Shown here: one piece after another, positions 36,155 through 45,528 of the stretch | Layout: each line of letters starts with the position of its first letter | Position numbering within the stretch: the stretch's first letter is position 1 | Assembly: GCF_025753795.1 (NCBI RefSeq) | Contig: NZ_JAOWPS010000002.1 | Span: forward strand, 876,501 to 940,500 | DNA: 64,000 nucleotides | From: Mesorhizobium sp. YC-39 | GTDB lineage: Bacteria > Pseudomonadota > Alphaproteobacteria > Rhizobiales > Rhizobiaceae | Direction of reading: 5' to 3' | Notes under the pieces: generated by a model | Database searches by the model: none | Seen by the model: the letters and a program-made list of their open reading frames with translations, nothing else | What the model was told of the DNA's origin: nothing | Translations under genes and position numbers: made by a program

Positions 36155-39100
36155 GTTTCTCCGATATCTTCATCCGCCGACCGGTTCTGTCGACCGTTCT
36201 GGCCTGCATGATCCTGCTCTTGGGCTTCCAGGGCATCTTCAACCTTTCGATCCGGCAGTATCCGAAGGTCGACGAGACCGCCATTACGATCACGACCGCC
36301 TACCCGGGCGCCAGCGCCGACCTGATCCAGGGCTTTATTTCAGCGCCGATCGCCCGCGCCGTCGCCTCGACCGAGAACATCGATTACGTCACATCGGCCA
36401 GCCGGCCGTCCTCCAGCACCGTGACGGTGCAGATGAAACTCGGCTCCAACCCGGATGTCGCGCTGACCGAGGTGCTGTCGAAGGTCCAGGGCGTGCGCGG
36501 CACTTTGCCGGAAGCATCCAAGGACCCGGTGATCGTCAAAGGCACCGGCGATCAGTTCGCGATGATGTATATCTCGATGCAGAATCCGAACATGACGAAG
36601 GAGCAGTTGACCGAATATATCGAGCGCGTCATCCGGCCGCGCATGTCCACGGTCGAAGGCGTTGCCGACGTGCAGATCTTCGGCGCCCAGGAATATTCGA
36701 TGCGCGTCTGGATCGATCCGGTGAAGCTCGCGGCGCGCGGGGTCACCGCGGGGGACGTGCTGACCGCCATCAACGAGTCGAATTTCCTCTCCGCGCCCGG
36801 CAATACCCAGAACGAATATGTCGTCTCCTCGATCACCGTGCGCTCGACGCTGCAGACGCCGGAGGCTTTCGCCGAGCTTCCGCTCCGTTCGAAAGACGGC
36901 AACGTGGTGCGGCTGCGTGACGTGGCGCGTGTCGAGCTGGGCGCCGCGAACACCGACACCAGGGTCAGCTTCAACGGCAAGCCCGGCACCTTTCTGGCCA
37001 TCTTCCCGACGCCCGCCGCCAATCCGCTGACCACGGCGGCGGCGATCCACAAGATCGTGCCGGAGATCCAGGACACCCTGCCGATAGGCATGACGATCGA
37101 GATCGTCTACGATTCGACCGAACAGATCAGCGCTTCGATCTACGAGGTGTTCAAGACCATCGGCGAGGCAGTCGCCATCGTCATCGTCGTCATCCTGCTC
37201 TTCCTCGGCTCGTTCCGCTCGGTGATGATGCCGATCGTGACCATTCCGCTGTCGCTGGTCGGCGTCTGCTTCCTGCTGTTTGCAATGGGCTACTCGATCA
37301 ATCTCCTGTCGTTGCTCGCCATGGTGCTAGCGATCGGCCTGGTTGTCGACGACGCGATCGTGGTGGTGGAAAACATCCACCGCCATATGGAAGAAGACCA
37401 CATGTCGCCGATGCAGGCGGCCTTCAACGGCATGCGCGAGATATTCTCCGCCATCGTCGCCATGACGATCACGCTGGCCGCCGTGTTTGCGCCGCTGGCT
37501 TTCACCGGGGGCCTGACCGGAGCGCTGTTCCGTGAATTTGCGGTGACGCTCGCCGGCTCGGTGGTGCTGTCGGGCCTCATCGCCGTCACCATCACGCCGA
37601 TGATGTCGGCTCGCCTCCTGAAGGCCGGTTCGCATAGCCGCTTCCAGCACATTGTCGACAGTACCTTCGGGTGGGTCGAGCGCGTCTACGAGAAGGCTGT
37701 CACCGGCTCGTTGAACTATCGTCCGCTGACACTGATCATTGTGCTTGCGCTTGTCGGCGTCACCGGCTTTGCATTCACCAAGACATCGAGCGAACTGGCG
37801 CCGGAGGAAGATCAGGGCTTCCTGCTTTCGCTGGTGACCGCGCCCCGTTACGCGACGTCCGACTATACCGAGACCTACGTCAACCAGATGCTCGGCCTGG
37901 TCAAGGATCTGCCGGAAACGCGGGCGCAGTTCTCGGCGGTCGCCTTCGGCGGCCAGACCAACAGCGCCTTCGTCGGCTTCGCCTTCAAGGACTGGGCCGA
38001 ACGCACGCGCAGCTCCAAGGAAATCCAGGCGGACATCCAGGGTCGGCTGTCCAAGGTCGCCGGCGTCGAGGCTTTCGTCTTCGCGCCGCCGACGCTGCCG
38101 GGCTCCGGCGGCGGCCTGCCGATCACCATGGTGGTGCGCTCGACCGGCGACGCTTCCGAAGTGTACGAGGCGGCCGAGAATATCAAGAACAAGGCGCAGG
38201 CCTCCGGCCGCTTCATCGTCGTGCAGAATTCGATGGCCTTTGACGCACCGCAAGTGACGGTGACGATCGACCGCGACCGCGCTGCCGCCCTCAACCTGCC
38301 GATCGCCGAAATCGGCCGGACGCTGACCTTGCTGGTCGGCGGCGCCGAAGTGGCACAGTTCGATCGCGATTCCAACAGCTATGACATCATCCCGCAGGTG
38401 CCGCAGCAATTCCGCGACAACCCCGAAAAACTGGCCGAGTATTTCGTGCGCAGCGCGTCGGGCGAAATGGTGCCGCTGTCGGCGGTGGTGAAGATCTCGA
38501 CCAACGCATCGCCGGCCGCGATCGAGCAGTTCAACCAGTTGAACTCGGCAACGATTTCCGCACTGCCGCTGCCCGGCGTCACCACCGGCGACGGGCTGAA
38601 GACCATCGAGGACATCGCCAGGGAGAGCCTGCCCGACACCTTCTTCATCGACTATTCCGGCCAGTCCAGACAGGAGAAGGAACAGGGCAGCACCATCCTG
38701 ATCGCCTTCGCTGCCGCCATCGTCGTCATCTACCTCGTGCTGGCGGCGCAATTCGAAAGCTTCCGCGACCCGCTGATCATCATGATGGCGGTGCCGCTGT
38801 CGATTTTCGGTGCGATCGTGCCGCTCAATCTGGGCTTGGGAACATTAAATATCTACACGCAGGTCGGGTTGATCACGCTGATCGGTCTGATTACCAAGCA
38901 CGGCATCCTTCTCGTCGAATTCGCCAATCAGCAGCGCGAGCAGCACGGGATGCGGCGTCGCGATGCCATCATCGCCTCGGCCAAGGTGCGGCTGCGGCCG
39001 ATCCTGATGACGACGGCGGCGATGGCGCTCGGCGTGGTGCCGCTGATCACCTCCAGCGGTGCAGGTGCTGCGGCACGCTATTCGATGGGCCTGGTGATTT

Positions 39101-39234
39101 TCACCGGCATTCTGGTCGGCACCATGTTCACGCTTTTCGTGGTGCCGATGTTCTACACTTTCATCGCCAGCAAGGACCTGCCGCATCATGCCGAGAAGCC
39201 CGACCCGAAGCTGATGCCGGCGCTGCAGGACTAG
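36151..39234 (+). CDS. RND multidrug efflux permease
   Basis: A 1027-residue inner-membrane proton antiporter of the AcrB/MexB superfamily. It starts MSFSDIFIRRPVLSTVLACM and has two six-helix halves, each followed by a large periplasmic loop. The proton-relay segment in helix 4 reads LSLLAMVLAIGLVVDDAIVV, with the paired acidic residues intact. The second half carries GLITKHGILLVEFANQQRE. It has the usual family length. No outer-membrane channel gene follows, so it must use a TolC-type protein encoded elsewhere. Confidence 0.96.
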   Translation: MSFSDIFIRRPVLSTVLACMILLLGFQGIFNLSIRQYPKVDETAITITTAYPGASADLIQGFISAPIARAVASTENIDYVTSASRPSSSTVTVQMKLGSNPDVALTEVLSKVQGVRGTLPEASKDPVIVKGTGDQFAMMYISMQNPNMTKEQLTEYIERVIRPRMSTVEGVADVQIFGAQEYSMRVWIDPVKLAARGVTAGDVLTAINESNFLSAPGNTQNEYVVSSITVRSTLQTPEAFAELPLRSKDGNVVRLRDVARVELGAANTDTRVSFNGKPGTFLAIFPTPAANPLTTAAAIHKIVPEIQDTLPIGMTIEIVYDSTEQISASIYEVFKTIGEAVAIVIVVILLFLGSFRSVMMPIVTIPLSLVGVCFLLFAMGYSINLLSLLAMVLAIGLVVDDAIVVVENIHRHMEEDHMSPMQAAFNGMREIFSAIVAMTITLAAVFAPLAFTGGLTGALFREFAVTLAGSVVLSGLIAVTITPMMSARLLKAGSHSRFQHIVDSTFGWVERVYEKAVTGSLNYRPLTLIIVLALVGVTGFAFTKTSSELAPEEDQGFLLSLVTAPRYATSDYTETYVNQMLGLVKDLPETRAQFSAVAFGGQTNSAFVGFAFKDWAERTRSSKEIQADIQGRLSKVAGVEAFVFAPPTLPGSGGGLPITMVVRSTGDASEVYEAAENIKNKAQASGRFIVVQNSMAFDAPQVTVTIDRDRAAALNLPIAEIGRTLTLLVGGAEVAQFDRDSNSYDIIPQVPQQFRDNPEKLAEYFVRSASGEMVPLSAVVKISTNASPAAIEQFNQLNSATISALPLPGVTTGDGLKTIEDIARESLPDTFFIDYSGQSRQEKEQGSTILIAFAAAIVVIYLVLAAQFESFRDPLIIMMAVPLSIFGAIVPLNLGLGTLNIYTQVGLITLIGLITKHGILLVEFANQQREQHGMRRRDAIIASAKVRLRPILMTTAAMALGVVPLITSSGAGAAARYSMGLVIFTGILVGTMFTLFVVPMFYTFIASKDLPHHAEKPDPKLMPALQD

Positions 39235-39274
39235 AGCCTGTTCCATCCCGATGGAATCGGGATGGAAACAGGCT
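39235..39274. repeat. Inverted repeat after the RND pump gene
   Basis: AGCCTGTTCCATCCCGAT and its near-complement ATCGGGATGGAAACAGGCT form a long near-perfect hairpin directly after the pump stop codon. It could act as terminator or message-stabilising stem. Confidence 0.55.
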
Positions 39275-39288
39275 CTATCTCTCTGCTT

Positions 39289-39337
39289 GAGCATGATCTT
39301 CTCCGAAAATCGGTTCCCACTTTTCGGGATCATGCTC
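39289..39337. repeat. Rhizobial palindromic repeat (RIME-like), copy 1
   Basis: GAGCATGATC at the left and GATCATGCTC at the right frame an internal stem CGAAAA...TTTTCG. The same element recurs at 44580-44625 and 51624-51672. Confidence 0.75.
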
Positions 39338-39356
39338 TAAAACTGCACGACCAAAT

Positions 39357-39388
39357 AAAAAGAGGCCGGAAAATCCGGCCTCTTTTTT
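39357..39388. terminator. Bidirectional intrinsic terminator
   Basis: AAAAAGAGGCCGG-AAAAT-CCGGCCTCTTTTTT: a 9-bp GC-rich stem flanked by A and T runs on both sides. It ends the pump transcript and, on the other strand, the L,D-transpeptidase transcript. Confidence 0.85.
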
Positions 39389-39473
39389 GGCTGCTTGACT
39401 TTACCGCCGCCATCGGCGGGAAGCCGGAGCGGCGAAGCCCGATAACTCAGGCCTCAAACCGTTCCAACGCAGC

Positions 39474-39935
39474 CTACTTGACGATGACGATGCTGGTGTT
39501 GGCCGGACCGAAGACCTCGACAAGCTGGTAGAAGTCGGCGGCATTGTCCGGATGCAGCCGCACACAGCCATGCGAGGCCGGCTGTCCCAGGCGCTTGACG
39601 GCATTGGTCGCATGCACGGCGTAGCCGCCGCTGAAGAAGACGGAATGTGGCATCGGCGCGTTGTCGTATTTCTTCGAATACCACATCTGGTGCATGCGGG
39701 TCGGCCTGAACGAACCGGTCGGCGTGACATACCCCCTGGCGCCGGTCGAGACCTTCCACGCGAAGGTCGGCCGGCCGTCGACCAGGACTTCCATGGTCTG
39801 CTGCGAAAGCGACACCCGCGCCACGATCTTGTTGGCAGCTTGCGCAGCGCCATTGCCGGCACCGAGGAGAAGGGCCGCACCCGTCAGGGCGGCCGCGGTG
39901 ATGTGAATGAGCTTGGCGGAAATGGTGGTGCGCAT
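39474..39935 (-). CDS. L,D-transpeptidase (YkuD domain)
   Basis: A 153-residue exported cell-wall enzyme. A signal peptide (LIHITAAALTGAALLLGAG, cleaved near AQA-AN) precedes a YkuD domain that starts KIVARVSLSQQTMEVLVDG. The catalytic motif HATNAVKRLGQPASHGCVRL holds the His and the nucleophile Cys. These enzymes form 3-3 peptidoglycan cross-links or attach outer-membrane proteins. ATG 39935 has a GGGGGAC ribosome site. It stands alone and is closed by the bidirectional terminator. Confidence 0.93.
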   Translation of the reverse strand: MRTTISAKLIHITAAALTGAALLLGAGNGAAQAANKIVARVSLSQQTMEVLVDGRPTFAWKVSTGARGYVTPTGSFRPTRMHQMWYSKKYDNAPMPHSVFFSGGYAVHATNAVKRLGQPASHGCVRLHPDNAADFYQLVEVFGPANTSIVIVK

Positions 39936-40548
39936 GATGTCCCCCTGTTTGCCGGACATGGCCGGTTCCAATTCGATGACCGGCTTATCGTTGGCGCGTG
40001 TTTCGAACCGATTTCGTAGGATATGCGTTTCTGTTTCGAATCTGTTTCCTATGGTTAACGGAAGCGACTCGCTTGGTGCAGATCTTTCGAAGCGAGACCC
40101 GAAGCAAACAGCGCTGGCTGCCGTCGAGCTGGCAAACGGAAGATGCCAGCTAACCTCAAGCGAAAACTTGCTTTTCCCTCATATGAAAGAAATCGACCCC
40201 GCTCGAAACCAACCTGCAACAGAGCGCGGCGTGGGGCGGCATGATACGGATACAGGCCAGCCGCAGATTTGACCCAACGGAAACAAGCCCGCGCCAAACG
40301 AAAGTTGGCACGAAATTGAAAGCGGTCCTGTTTCCCGCCACGGTCTGGATCTTTTCCAGCCTGCGCGTCAACCGGCTCAAGGCCCTCTGGCGGGTCGGTT
40401 TTGGGCTGAAGAAGATGCGCGGCCCCTCCGGCAACTTGCAGCCGAGAGGACCGAAGGCCCGCGCCGCGACGGGGGGCTCCGCAGCGGCGCGGGCACTTCG
40501 GGAGGTATCCCGAAGCGTGACGTAATCTGGATTTGGGGAGTGGATAAG
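39936..40548. other. Intergenic region without recognised gene
   Basis: Open frames on both strands here lack domains or ribosome sites. An imperfect direct repeat is visible: GTTTCGAACCGATTTCGTAGG (40000) versus GTTTCGAATCTGTTTCCTATGG (40033). It may belong to the divergent promoter of the transpeptidase. Confidence 0.4.
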
Positions 40549-40731
40549 ATGAACACGAAATTTGCAGCTTCGGTGCTTTCCGCACTGCTCTATGCACAGG
40601 GCCTGCTCGGCTTTGCCGGCCTTGTCACCGTGCTTCTGAAGGATCGCGCTCAGGCGACCGAATTCGTCATTGCCAGCGAGATGGGACCTAGCGAAGTGCC
40701 GTCAGGTCCGTCGCTTCTCGTGGTGCGTTGA
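40549..40731 (+). CDS. Small exported or membrane peptide
   Basis: A 60-residue frame with a convincing ribosome site (GGGGAG, eight bases before the ATG). Residues 5-33 are hydrophobic (AASVLSALLYAQGLLGFAGL), like a signal or anchor. The rest is a short polar tail (QATEFVIASEMGPSEVPSGP). It is convergent with the response-regulator gene. I recognise no family; it is real only if the ribosome site is taken at face value. Confidence 0.5.
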   Translation: MNTKFAASVLSALLYAQGLLGFAGLVTVLLKDRAQATEFVIASEMGPSEVPSGPSLLVVR

Positions 40732-40790
40732 GCGCCACGGCCTGTGGACAGCAGGTGGCCGCCCTGCTCTCAATCGGTGATGAACTACCC

Positions 40791-41477
40791 TTAATCGCCG
40801 AACTGCATCGGCGGATCGAACCGATAACCCGCACCCCTTATGGTGGTGATGGTTTCAGTGTCGAGCTTGCGGCGCAGCCGCACGATGCGCGAATCGATCG
40901 AGCGATCGAAGGCATCGGCATTTTCGGCGGGCGCTCCGGCAATGATGTCGTCTCGCGTCAACACCTTGCGCGGACTGGCCAGAAACAGCTTGAGCAGCGC
41001 CACCTGGCCTGGCGACAATTGTTCCTCCGTGCCGGAGCGATGCATGACCATGGCCGACCGGAGGTCGACCGTCGCGTTCTCCAATACGATCAACTCCCCG
41101 GCGCTCCTGCCGCGCCGCGTCAGCAATCCGCCGATGCGGGCAGCGAGTTCTCTGACATTGAGCGGGCTCTCGACGACGTCGGCCGCCCCCAGTTCGAGCG
41201 CCAGCACCTTGTCGACCAGGTCGGTTGGCCGGCAGATCAGAATGAAATCCGGTCCGCTCTCGCCGCCATAGCGCCTGAGCAGATCGCGCCCTTCTGCCTG
41301 GCTGAGGCTGTCACCGATGACGGCGACATCGATGCCCTTTCCCGAAAGCAGGGATTCGGCCTCCCAGGGTTGGCGCACCGCGCGCACATCATGGCCGCGC
41401 CGTTCGAGATGGTCGGCGAGATCGGTCGCGACCGTATCAGCGACGGAAACAAGCGCGATGACGGATCGTGCAGCCAT
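40791..41477 (-). CDS. OmpR-type response regulator with degenerate receiver
   Basis: A 228-residue protein. Residues 1-120 fold like a receiver, but the acidic pair that normally binds Mg2+ is replaced (LVSVADT) and the conserved Lys before Pro is Ser104 (VVESPLN); only Asp56 (VIGDSL) could be a phosphoacceptor. The C-terminal OmpR/PhoB winged helix is intact (LSPGQVALLKLFLASPRKVL, RSIDSRIVRLRRKLD, IRGAGYRF). It is divergent from a canonical regulator 94 bases or less away. It may work without phosphorylation as a constitutive or ligand-controlled DNA-binding protein. Confidence 0.88.
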   Translation of the reverse strand: MAARSVIALVSVADTVATDLADHLERRGHDVRAVRQPWEAESLLSGKGIDVAVIGDSLSQAEGRDLLRRYGGESGPDFILICRPTDLVDKVLALELGAADVVESPLNVRELAARIGGLLTRRGRSAGELIVLENATVDLRSAMVMHRSGTEEQLSPGQVALLKLFLASPRKVLTRDDIIAGAPAENADAFDRSIDSRIVRLRRKLDTETITTIRGAGYRFDPPMQFGD

Positions 41478-41571
41478 GTTTTCTTACCATTCCTTCAGTA
41501 ACCGAATATGAGCGCTGGACATGATGTTTATACCCAATCTACTTTCCACTGAAAGCGGGAGCGAGAGCATA

Positions 41572-42303
41572 GTGCGGGCACGAATTGTCATCGTCGAGGA
41601 CGAGCCCGATCTGCGGGACGCGGTTGCCGAGTATCTCGGCGCCAGCGGCTATGATGTGGCGACGGCTGAGAGCGCCGCCGCAGCGCGCAGCTTGCTGGAG
41701 ACGCAGTCGTTCCATCTGGCCATCCTCGATATCGCCATGCCTGGCGAGGACGGCCTGTCACTCGGCCGCTGGCTACGCTCGAAAATGCCGATCGGCGTCA
41801 TCTACGCCACCGCCGCTGGCACGGCGCTCGACCGCATCGTCGGGCTGGAACTCGGTGCCGACGACTACATCGTCAAGCCCTACGAATTGCGCGAGGTGCT
41901 GGCGAGGGTCCGCAGCGTGCTGCGCCGTGTTCCCCAACCGACCGAGCCGCATGGCGTCAAGACCGAAGCAACGGCCGACCGCCGTTCCATGAGCTTCGGG
42001 CCCTTCCATGCCGATCTCGACGGCAGGTTCGTTACCGGCGCCAATGGCACAGTCATCGACATGGCCAAGAGCGAGTTTGACGTGCTGGAGGTTTTCCTGA
42101 CACGCGCCAACCGGCTGTTGACACGGGCCGCGATCTCCGAGGCGATCGGCTTCGTCGAGGATCCGGAATCGTCACGCGCCGTCGACATCCGCATCATGCG
42201 GCTGAGAAAGAAGATCGAGGCGGACCCGGCCAATCCGAAATTCCTGCGCACGGTGCGCGGCGAAGGCTATATCTTCTCGTTGCCGACCGGTGAAGGCAAC
42301 TGA
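41572..42303 (+). CDS. OmpR-family response regulator, canonical
   Basis: A 243-residue regulator. The receiver has all key residues: acidic pair in IVIVEDEPD, phosphoacceptor Asp53 in AILDIAMPGEDG and Lys102 in DDYIVKPYELREVL. The winged helix follows (MAKSEFDVLEVFLTRANRLL, RAVDIRIMRLRKKIE, VRGEGYIF). GTG 41572 with GAGAG upstream fits the family N-terminus; an ATG at 41521 would add 17 residues. It lies 54 bases before the hybrid kinase gene on the same strand, its likely partner. Confidence 0.9.
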   Translation: MRARIVIVEDEPDLRDAVAEYLGASGYDVATAESAAAARSLLETQSFHLAILDIAMPGEDGLSLGRWLRSKMPIGVIYATAAGTALDRIVGLELGADDYIVKPYELREVLARVRSVLRRVPQPTEPHGVKTEATADRRSMSFGPFHADLDGRFVTGANGTVIDMAKSEFDVLEVFLTRANRLLTRAAISEAIGFVEDPESSRAVDIRIMRLRKKIEADPANPKFLRTVRGEGYIFSLPTGEGN

Positions 42304-42357
42304 CGGGCCGCAGGTATCCATTCCGGCCTGGCACGGCTCTGAAAATGACGGCTGATA

Positions 42358-44445
42358 ATGACTGCTGAAGCAGGACACACCGATGTGCACGGCGCCAGGC
42401 AAGGCGCGGCGATGGCGGCTGTCAATGTCGTTCGCCGATTGCGCGAAGCCGGCGACTGGCAGCGCGAGATGGAAAACATCCTGGCGACACTCTGCACGGC
42501 GCTCGATTGCCAGCGCGGTATCCTGTTTCGTCTGCGCGAACTGCCCGGCCAGGGTTTTGCCCAGTCGGTCGCGGCCTACTGGATCGACCCCCGGTTTGGC
42601 GGCGAATTGGCGTCGCCGACGGTCATCATGCAGTCGGTCGTCAATTCGGACCCGCTGTTGGAGCGGTTGGGCGAGGATGAACGGCAAGGCAAGGTCTTCG
42701 CCGGACACACGCGCGACCTCGAAGGTTTCCTGAGAACCGACTTCGAAAAGCAGCACATCAAGTCGTTCCTGTCGGTATCTGTCTTTGCGCACGGCCATCT
42801 GTGGGGCACGCTGGCGATCAACGATTGTGTGAACGAGCGTGAATGGACCGACGAGGAAGAGGCGACGCTACACATCATTGCGCTGGCCATCAGCGACGCC
42901 ATCGAACGATCGCTTTCCGACGCCCATGCCAGCGAGGTCATCCGCCGCACCATGCTGCAGGCCTCGCTCGATGCCATCATCGTCATCGACGAAACCGGCT
43001 CGATCATCGAATTCAATCCGGCCGCAGAAAAGATGTTCGGCTACCAGCGCAGCGACATCCTCGGCAAGGACCTGCTCGACACCGTCGTTCCGGAATATTA
43101 CCGCAAGGGCTACGCGTCAGGCGCCGAATACATGTCGGGCCGCGGCGCGCCGATGGTCGGCCAGCGGCTTGAGACCGTCACCCAGAACGCGGCCGGCGAA
43201 GTCTTTCCGATCGAACTGACGGCGACCGAGATGCGGGTCGCCGACCGCCGCCTGATCTTCGGCTCGATCCGCGACCTGCGCGACAAGCTGCGCGCCGAGG
43301 AGGAGATCGGCCGCCAGCGCGAAAAGCTGCACCAAAACGAGAAGATGGCGGCGATGGGCTCGCTGCTCGCCGGCGTTTCGCATGAGCTCAACAACCCATT
43401 GGCCGTGGTCGTTGCCCAATCGACGCTGTTGCACGAATTCGCCTCCGATCCGCAGACCAAGGTGCGCGCCGAAAAGGTGCGCGCCGCCGCCGAGCGCTGC
43501 GGCCGCATCGTCAAGAGCTTTCTGTCGATGGTGCGCCTGCATCCCGCCGCCCAGGCCGAGACCGACCTCAACCAGGTGGTTCGCGCAGCCCTCGAAGTGA
43601 CGGCCTATGGCGCTAGGTCGACCGGCATTATCATCGATACCGATTTTGCCAGCGGTCCGCTGCTGGCCATGGCCGACGCTGACCATGTGACGCAGGTGGC
43701 CGCCAACTTCCTCGTCAACAGCCAGCACGCCTTGGCCGGCATAGGCGGCGACCGGCTGATCAAGGTTCGCACCTTTCGCAGCGACCGCGGCAATCCCTGT
43801 TTCTCCGTCGAGGACAACGGCCCTGGCGTGCCGGAAGCGATACGCGCCCGTATCTTCGAGTCCTACTTCACCACCAAGCCGGTCGGCGTCGGCACCGGCA
43901 TCGGCCTGTCGATCTCGAAGTCGATCATCGAAAGGCACAATGGCAATGTCTGGTTCGAGGAGGTTGTGCCAAGGGGCGCACGTTTCGTCGTGCAATTGCC
44001 GGCAATTGCCGCCAATGGTGCCGTCGCCGGTGAAAGCCCAGCGCGGTCGAGCGGATTGCGCCATGCGCTGATCATCGATGACGAGCCCGATGTCGCCGCC
44101 TCGCTCTCCGACATTCTGGAGCTGATGGGCATCAAGTCGCGCATCGTGCCTATCTGGGCATCGACGGCTGCGACCTTGAGCGGCCACATGCCGCCCGACA
44201 TCGTCTTTTCCGATCTGCGCATGCCCGGCACCAGCGGCATATCGATCTATCGCGAACTGCTCGCCGAGCGGCCTGATCTGGCGCGGCGCTTCGTGCTGGT
44301 CACCGGCGACCTGATCGGCGCCAAGGCCGAGATCGAGGCCTTGCCCGCACCGCTGCGGCCGCAGATCCTGGAAAAGCCGTTCAGCACGCTGGACGTGCGC
44401 GGTGTGCTATCGGCCATTGCCGAACAGGCGGCATTGGGAAGCTAA
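42358..44445 (+). CDS. Hybrid sensor histidine kinase (GAF-PAS-HisKA-HATPase-REC)
   Basis: A 695-residue soluble kinase without transmembrane segments. Domains in order: GAF (about 25-185, ILATLCTALDCQRGILFRLR), PAS (195-310, ASLDAIIVIDETGSIIEFNP), dimerisation domain with phospho-His342 (SHELNNPLAV), ATPase with N box FLVNSQHAL, DNGPGVP and GTGIGLSIS, and a C-terminal receiver (about 565-690) with VFSDLRMPGTSG and LEKPFS. A cytoplasmic GAF/PAS input suggests a small-molecule or redox signal. It follows the canonical response regulator and probably controls it by phosphorelay. Confidence 0.93.
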   Translation: MTAEAGHTDVHGARQGAAMAAVNVVRRLREAGDWQREMENILATLCTALDCQRGILFRLRELPGQGFAQSVAAYWIDPRFGGELASPTVIMQSVVNSDPLLERLGEDERQGKVFAGHTRDLEGFLRTDFEKQHIKSFLSVSVFAHGHLWGTLAINDCVNEREWTDEEEATLHIIALAISDAIERSLSDAHASEVIRRTMLQASLDAIIVIDETGSIIEFNPAAEKMFGYQRSDILGKDLLDTVVPEYYRKGYASGAEYMSGRGAPMVGQRLETVTQNAAGEVFPIELTATEMRVADRRLIFGSIRDLRDKLRAEEEIGRQREKLHQNEKMAAMGSLLAGVSHELNNPLAVVVAQSTLLHEFASDPQTKVRAEKVRAAAERCGRIVKSFLSMVRLHPAAQAETDLNQVVRAALEVTAYGARSTGIIIDTDFASGPLLAMADADHVTQVAANFLVNSQHALAGIGGDRLIKVRTFRSDRGNPCFSVEDNGPGVPEAIRARIFESYFTTKPVGVGTGIGLSISKSIIERHNGNVWFEEVVPRGARFVVQLPAIAANGAVAGESPARSSGLRHALIIDDEPDVAASLSDILELMGIKSRIVPIWASTAATLSGHMPPDIVFSDLRMPGTSGISIYRELLAERPDLARRFVLVTGDLIGAKAEIEALPAPLRPQILEKPFSTLDVRGVLSAIAEQAALGS

Positions 44446-44579
44446 GCAACTCCAGGAAAAGTGTGAAACGGTTTTCCATCCGGAATTGCGTCAAAACAAA
44501 GAGAAAGCGTGTAAAAAGAAGACTCCCGACCGACGGTGCGGTGGGAGCCTGACTTGAGCGCTGGAGGACGCTCGGGCAA

Positions 44580-44625
44580 AGCATGATCCCTAGAAGTGGG
44601 AACCGGTCTTCGAAAAGATCATGCT
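44580..44625. repeat. RIME-like palindromic repeat, copy 2
   Basis: AGCATGATCCCTAGAAGTGG on the left and AAAAGATCATGCT on the right frame the same internal sequence as the copies at 39289 and 51624. It lies between two convergent genes. Confidence 0.7.
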
Positions 44626-44634
44626 GGCCAAAAC

Positions 44635-45048
44635 TCAAAAAACGTTCGGCGTGCTGGCCATCGGCGCGGCATTCGCGATCATGCGGACGGCGCGAGCCCT
44701 GTGCACCCCGGACTGCTGGGCGATGGCGCGCAGGCAGTCCACGCTCTCGGCGCCCCAGGCCTGGCCCTTGCAGGCAAAATCGATCTGCGGCATCGGCAGG
44801 CGCCCGGTCTTGGTCGTGGTTGTCGCGCCATCGATGACGTTGGCGGGTGGGTTCAGCGAGGCAAAGGCCGGGCCAACCGTCGGCGCGAACGCCATGCCGA
44901 CGAATGCGGCGGTCGCCAGCGCTGTGAACAGCCCCATCGGATTGTCGCTGGCGCGCTGGCGCAAAGCCAGCTTCGGGCGGCGGTCATTGCGCTCCGGAGC
45001 CTGGAACTGGCGGTCGTGGCTGGCGGTCTGGATCTTGGTAAACATCAT
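44635..45048 (-). CDS. Hypothetical protein with one hydrophobic segment
   Basis: A 137-residue protein. The N-terminal 40 residues are polar and basic (SHDRQFQAPERNDRRPKLAL), then comes one hydrophobic stretch (MGLFTALATAAFVGMAFAPT) ending AFA, like an internal signal or anchor. The C-terminal 75 residues contain two cysteines (DFACKGQAWGAESVDCLRAI) and basic residues. ATG 45048 follows CAGGGA. It is transcribed toward the histidine-kinase gene. Small exported proteins like this are common in rhizobia; no function is assigned. Confidence 0.65.
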   Translation of the reverse strand: MMFTKIQTASHDRQFQAPERNDRRPKLALRQRASDNPMGLFTALATAAFVGMAFAPTVGPAFASLNPPANVIDGATTTTKTGRLPMPQIDFACKGQAWGAESVDCLRAIAQQSGVHRARAVRMIANAAPMASTPNVF

Positions 45049-45512
45049 CGTTCCCTGCATCGATTTTCTTTTTTCGGTAGAACGAACTTAATCGCGCCTG
45101 GTAACGGGCGAATGATGCACCCGCTTGCTCGTGTAACGGCTTTGAAACGAGAAATTTCGGTTGTTATTGGCATGTTTGGCCACACCCGACACAGGTTCGT
45201 TTGCGAAACTCGTTGCCTGACAATGATGCTTGGCAGCACCCTTCTAGGCCTGAATCGGTCGCTGGACAGTGATCAATCCCACACTGGGAATGGATTTTGG
45301 GCAGCGGCAATCTTTCCATGCGAGGCGAGGTCATTTCCCGACGCGGCAACGCTGAATCCTCATCCGGCGCGCCCGGTGTCACAACCCATGTTAACACCCG
45401 GAATTTCCGGGATTTTCTGTCGCCACGCTGGTTCTAAAAGTGCCGTAACTCAGCTCCATAGAAATTTCTGATTTCCACAAGCCATTGCATTTCAATGAAA
45501 AATATGCTTTTA
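45049..45512. other. Intergenic region upstream of the oxygenase gene
   Basis: No gene with a ribosome site or domain is seen on either strand in these 464 bases. The region becomes AT-rich toward its right end, where the promoter of the oxygenase gene and its dyad (45513-45528) are expected. Confidence 0.45.
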
Positions 45513-45528
45513 TTGAATGAGTATTCAA
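45513..45528. promoter_or_regulatory. BetI-like operator candidate, site 1
   Basis: Perfect dyad TTGAAT-GAGT-ATTCAA. The first possible start codon of the oxygenase (ATG 45517) is inside it. Two similar 16-bp dyads lie at 48426 and 56852. Confidence 0.65.

Noticed and set aside
40055..40597. Overlapping frames on both strands between the transpeptidase and the small exported peptide
   Set aside because: There is no ribosome site, domain or codon pattern that favours one of them.
44381..44638. Minus-strand frame between the histidine kinase and the hypothetical protein
   Set aside because: It overlaps the kinase 3' end and a palindromic repeat and has no coding features.
45049..45512. Possible small gene upstream of the oxygenase
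   Set aside because: No start with ribosome site and no recognisable protein on either strand; it is best read as promoter and spacer DNA.
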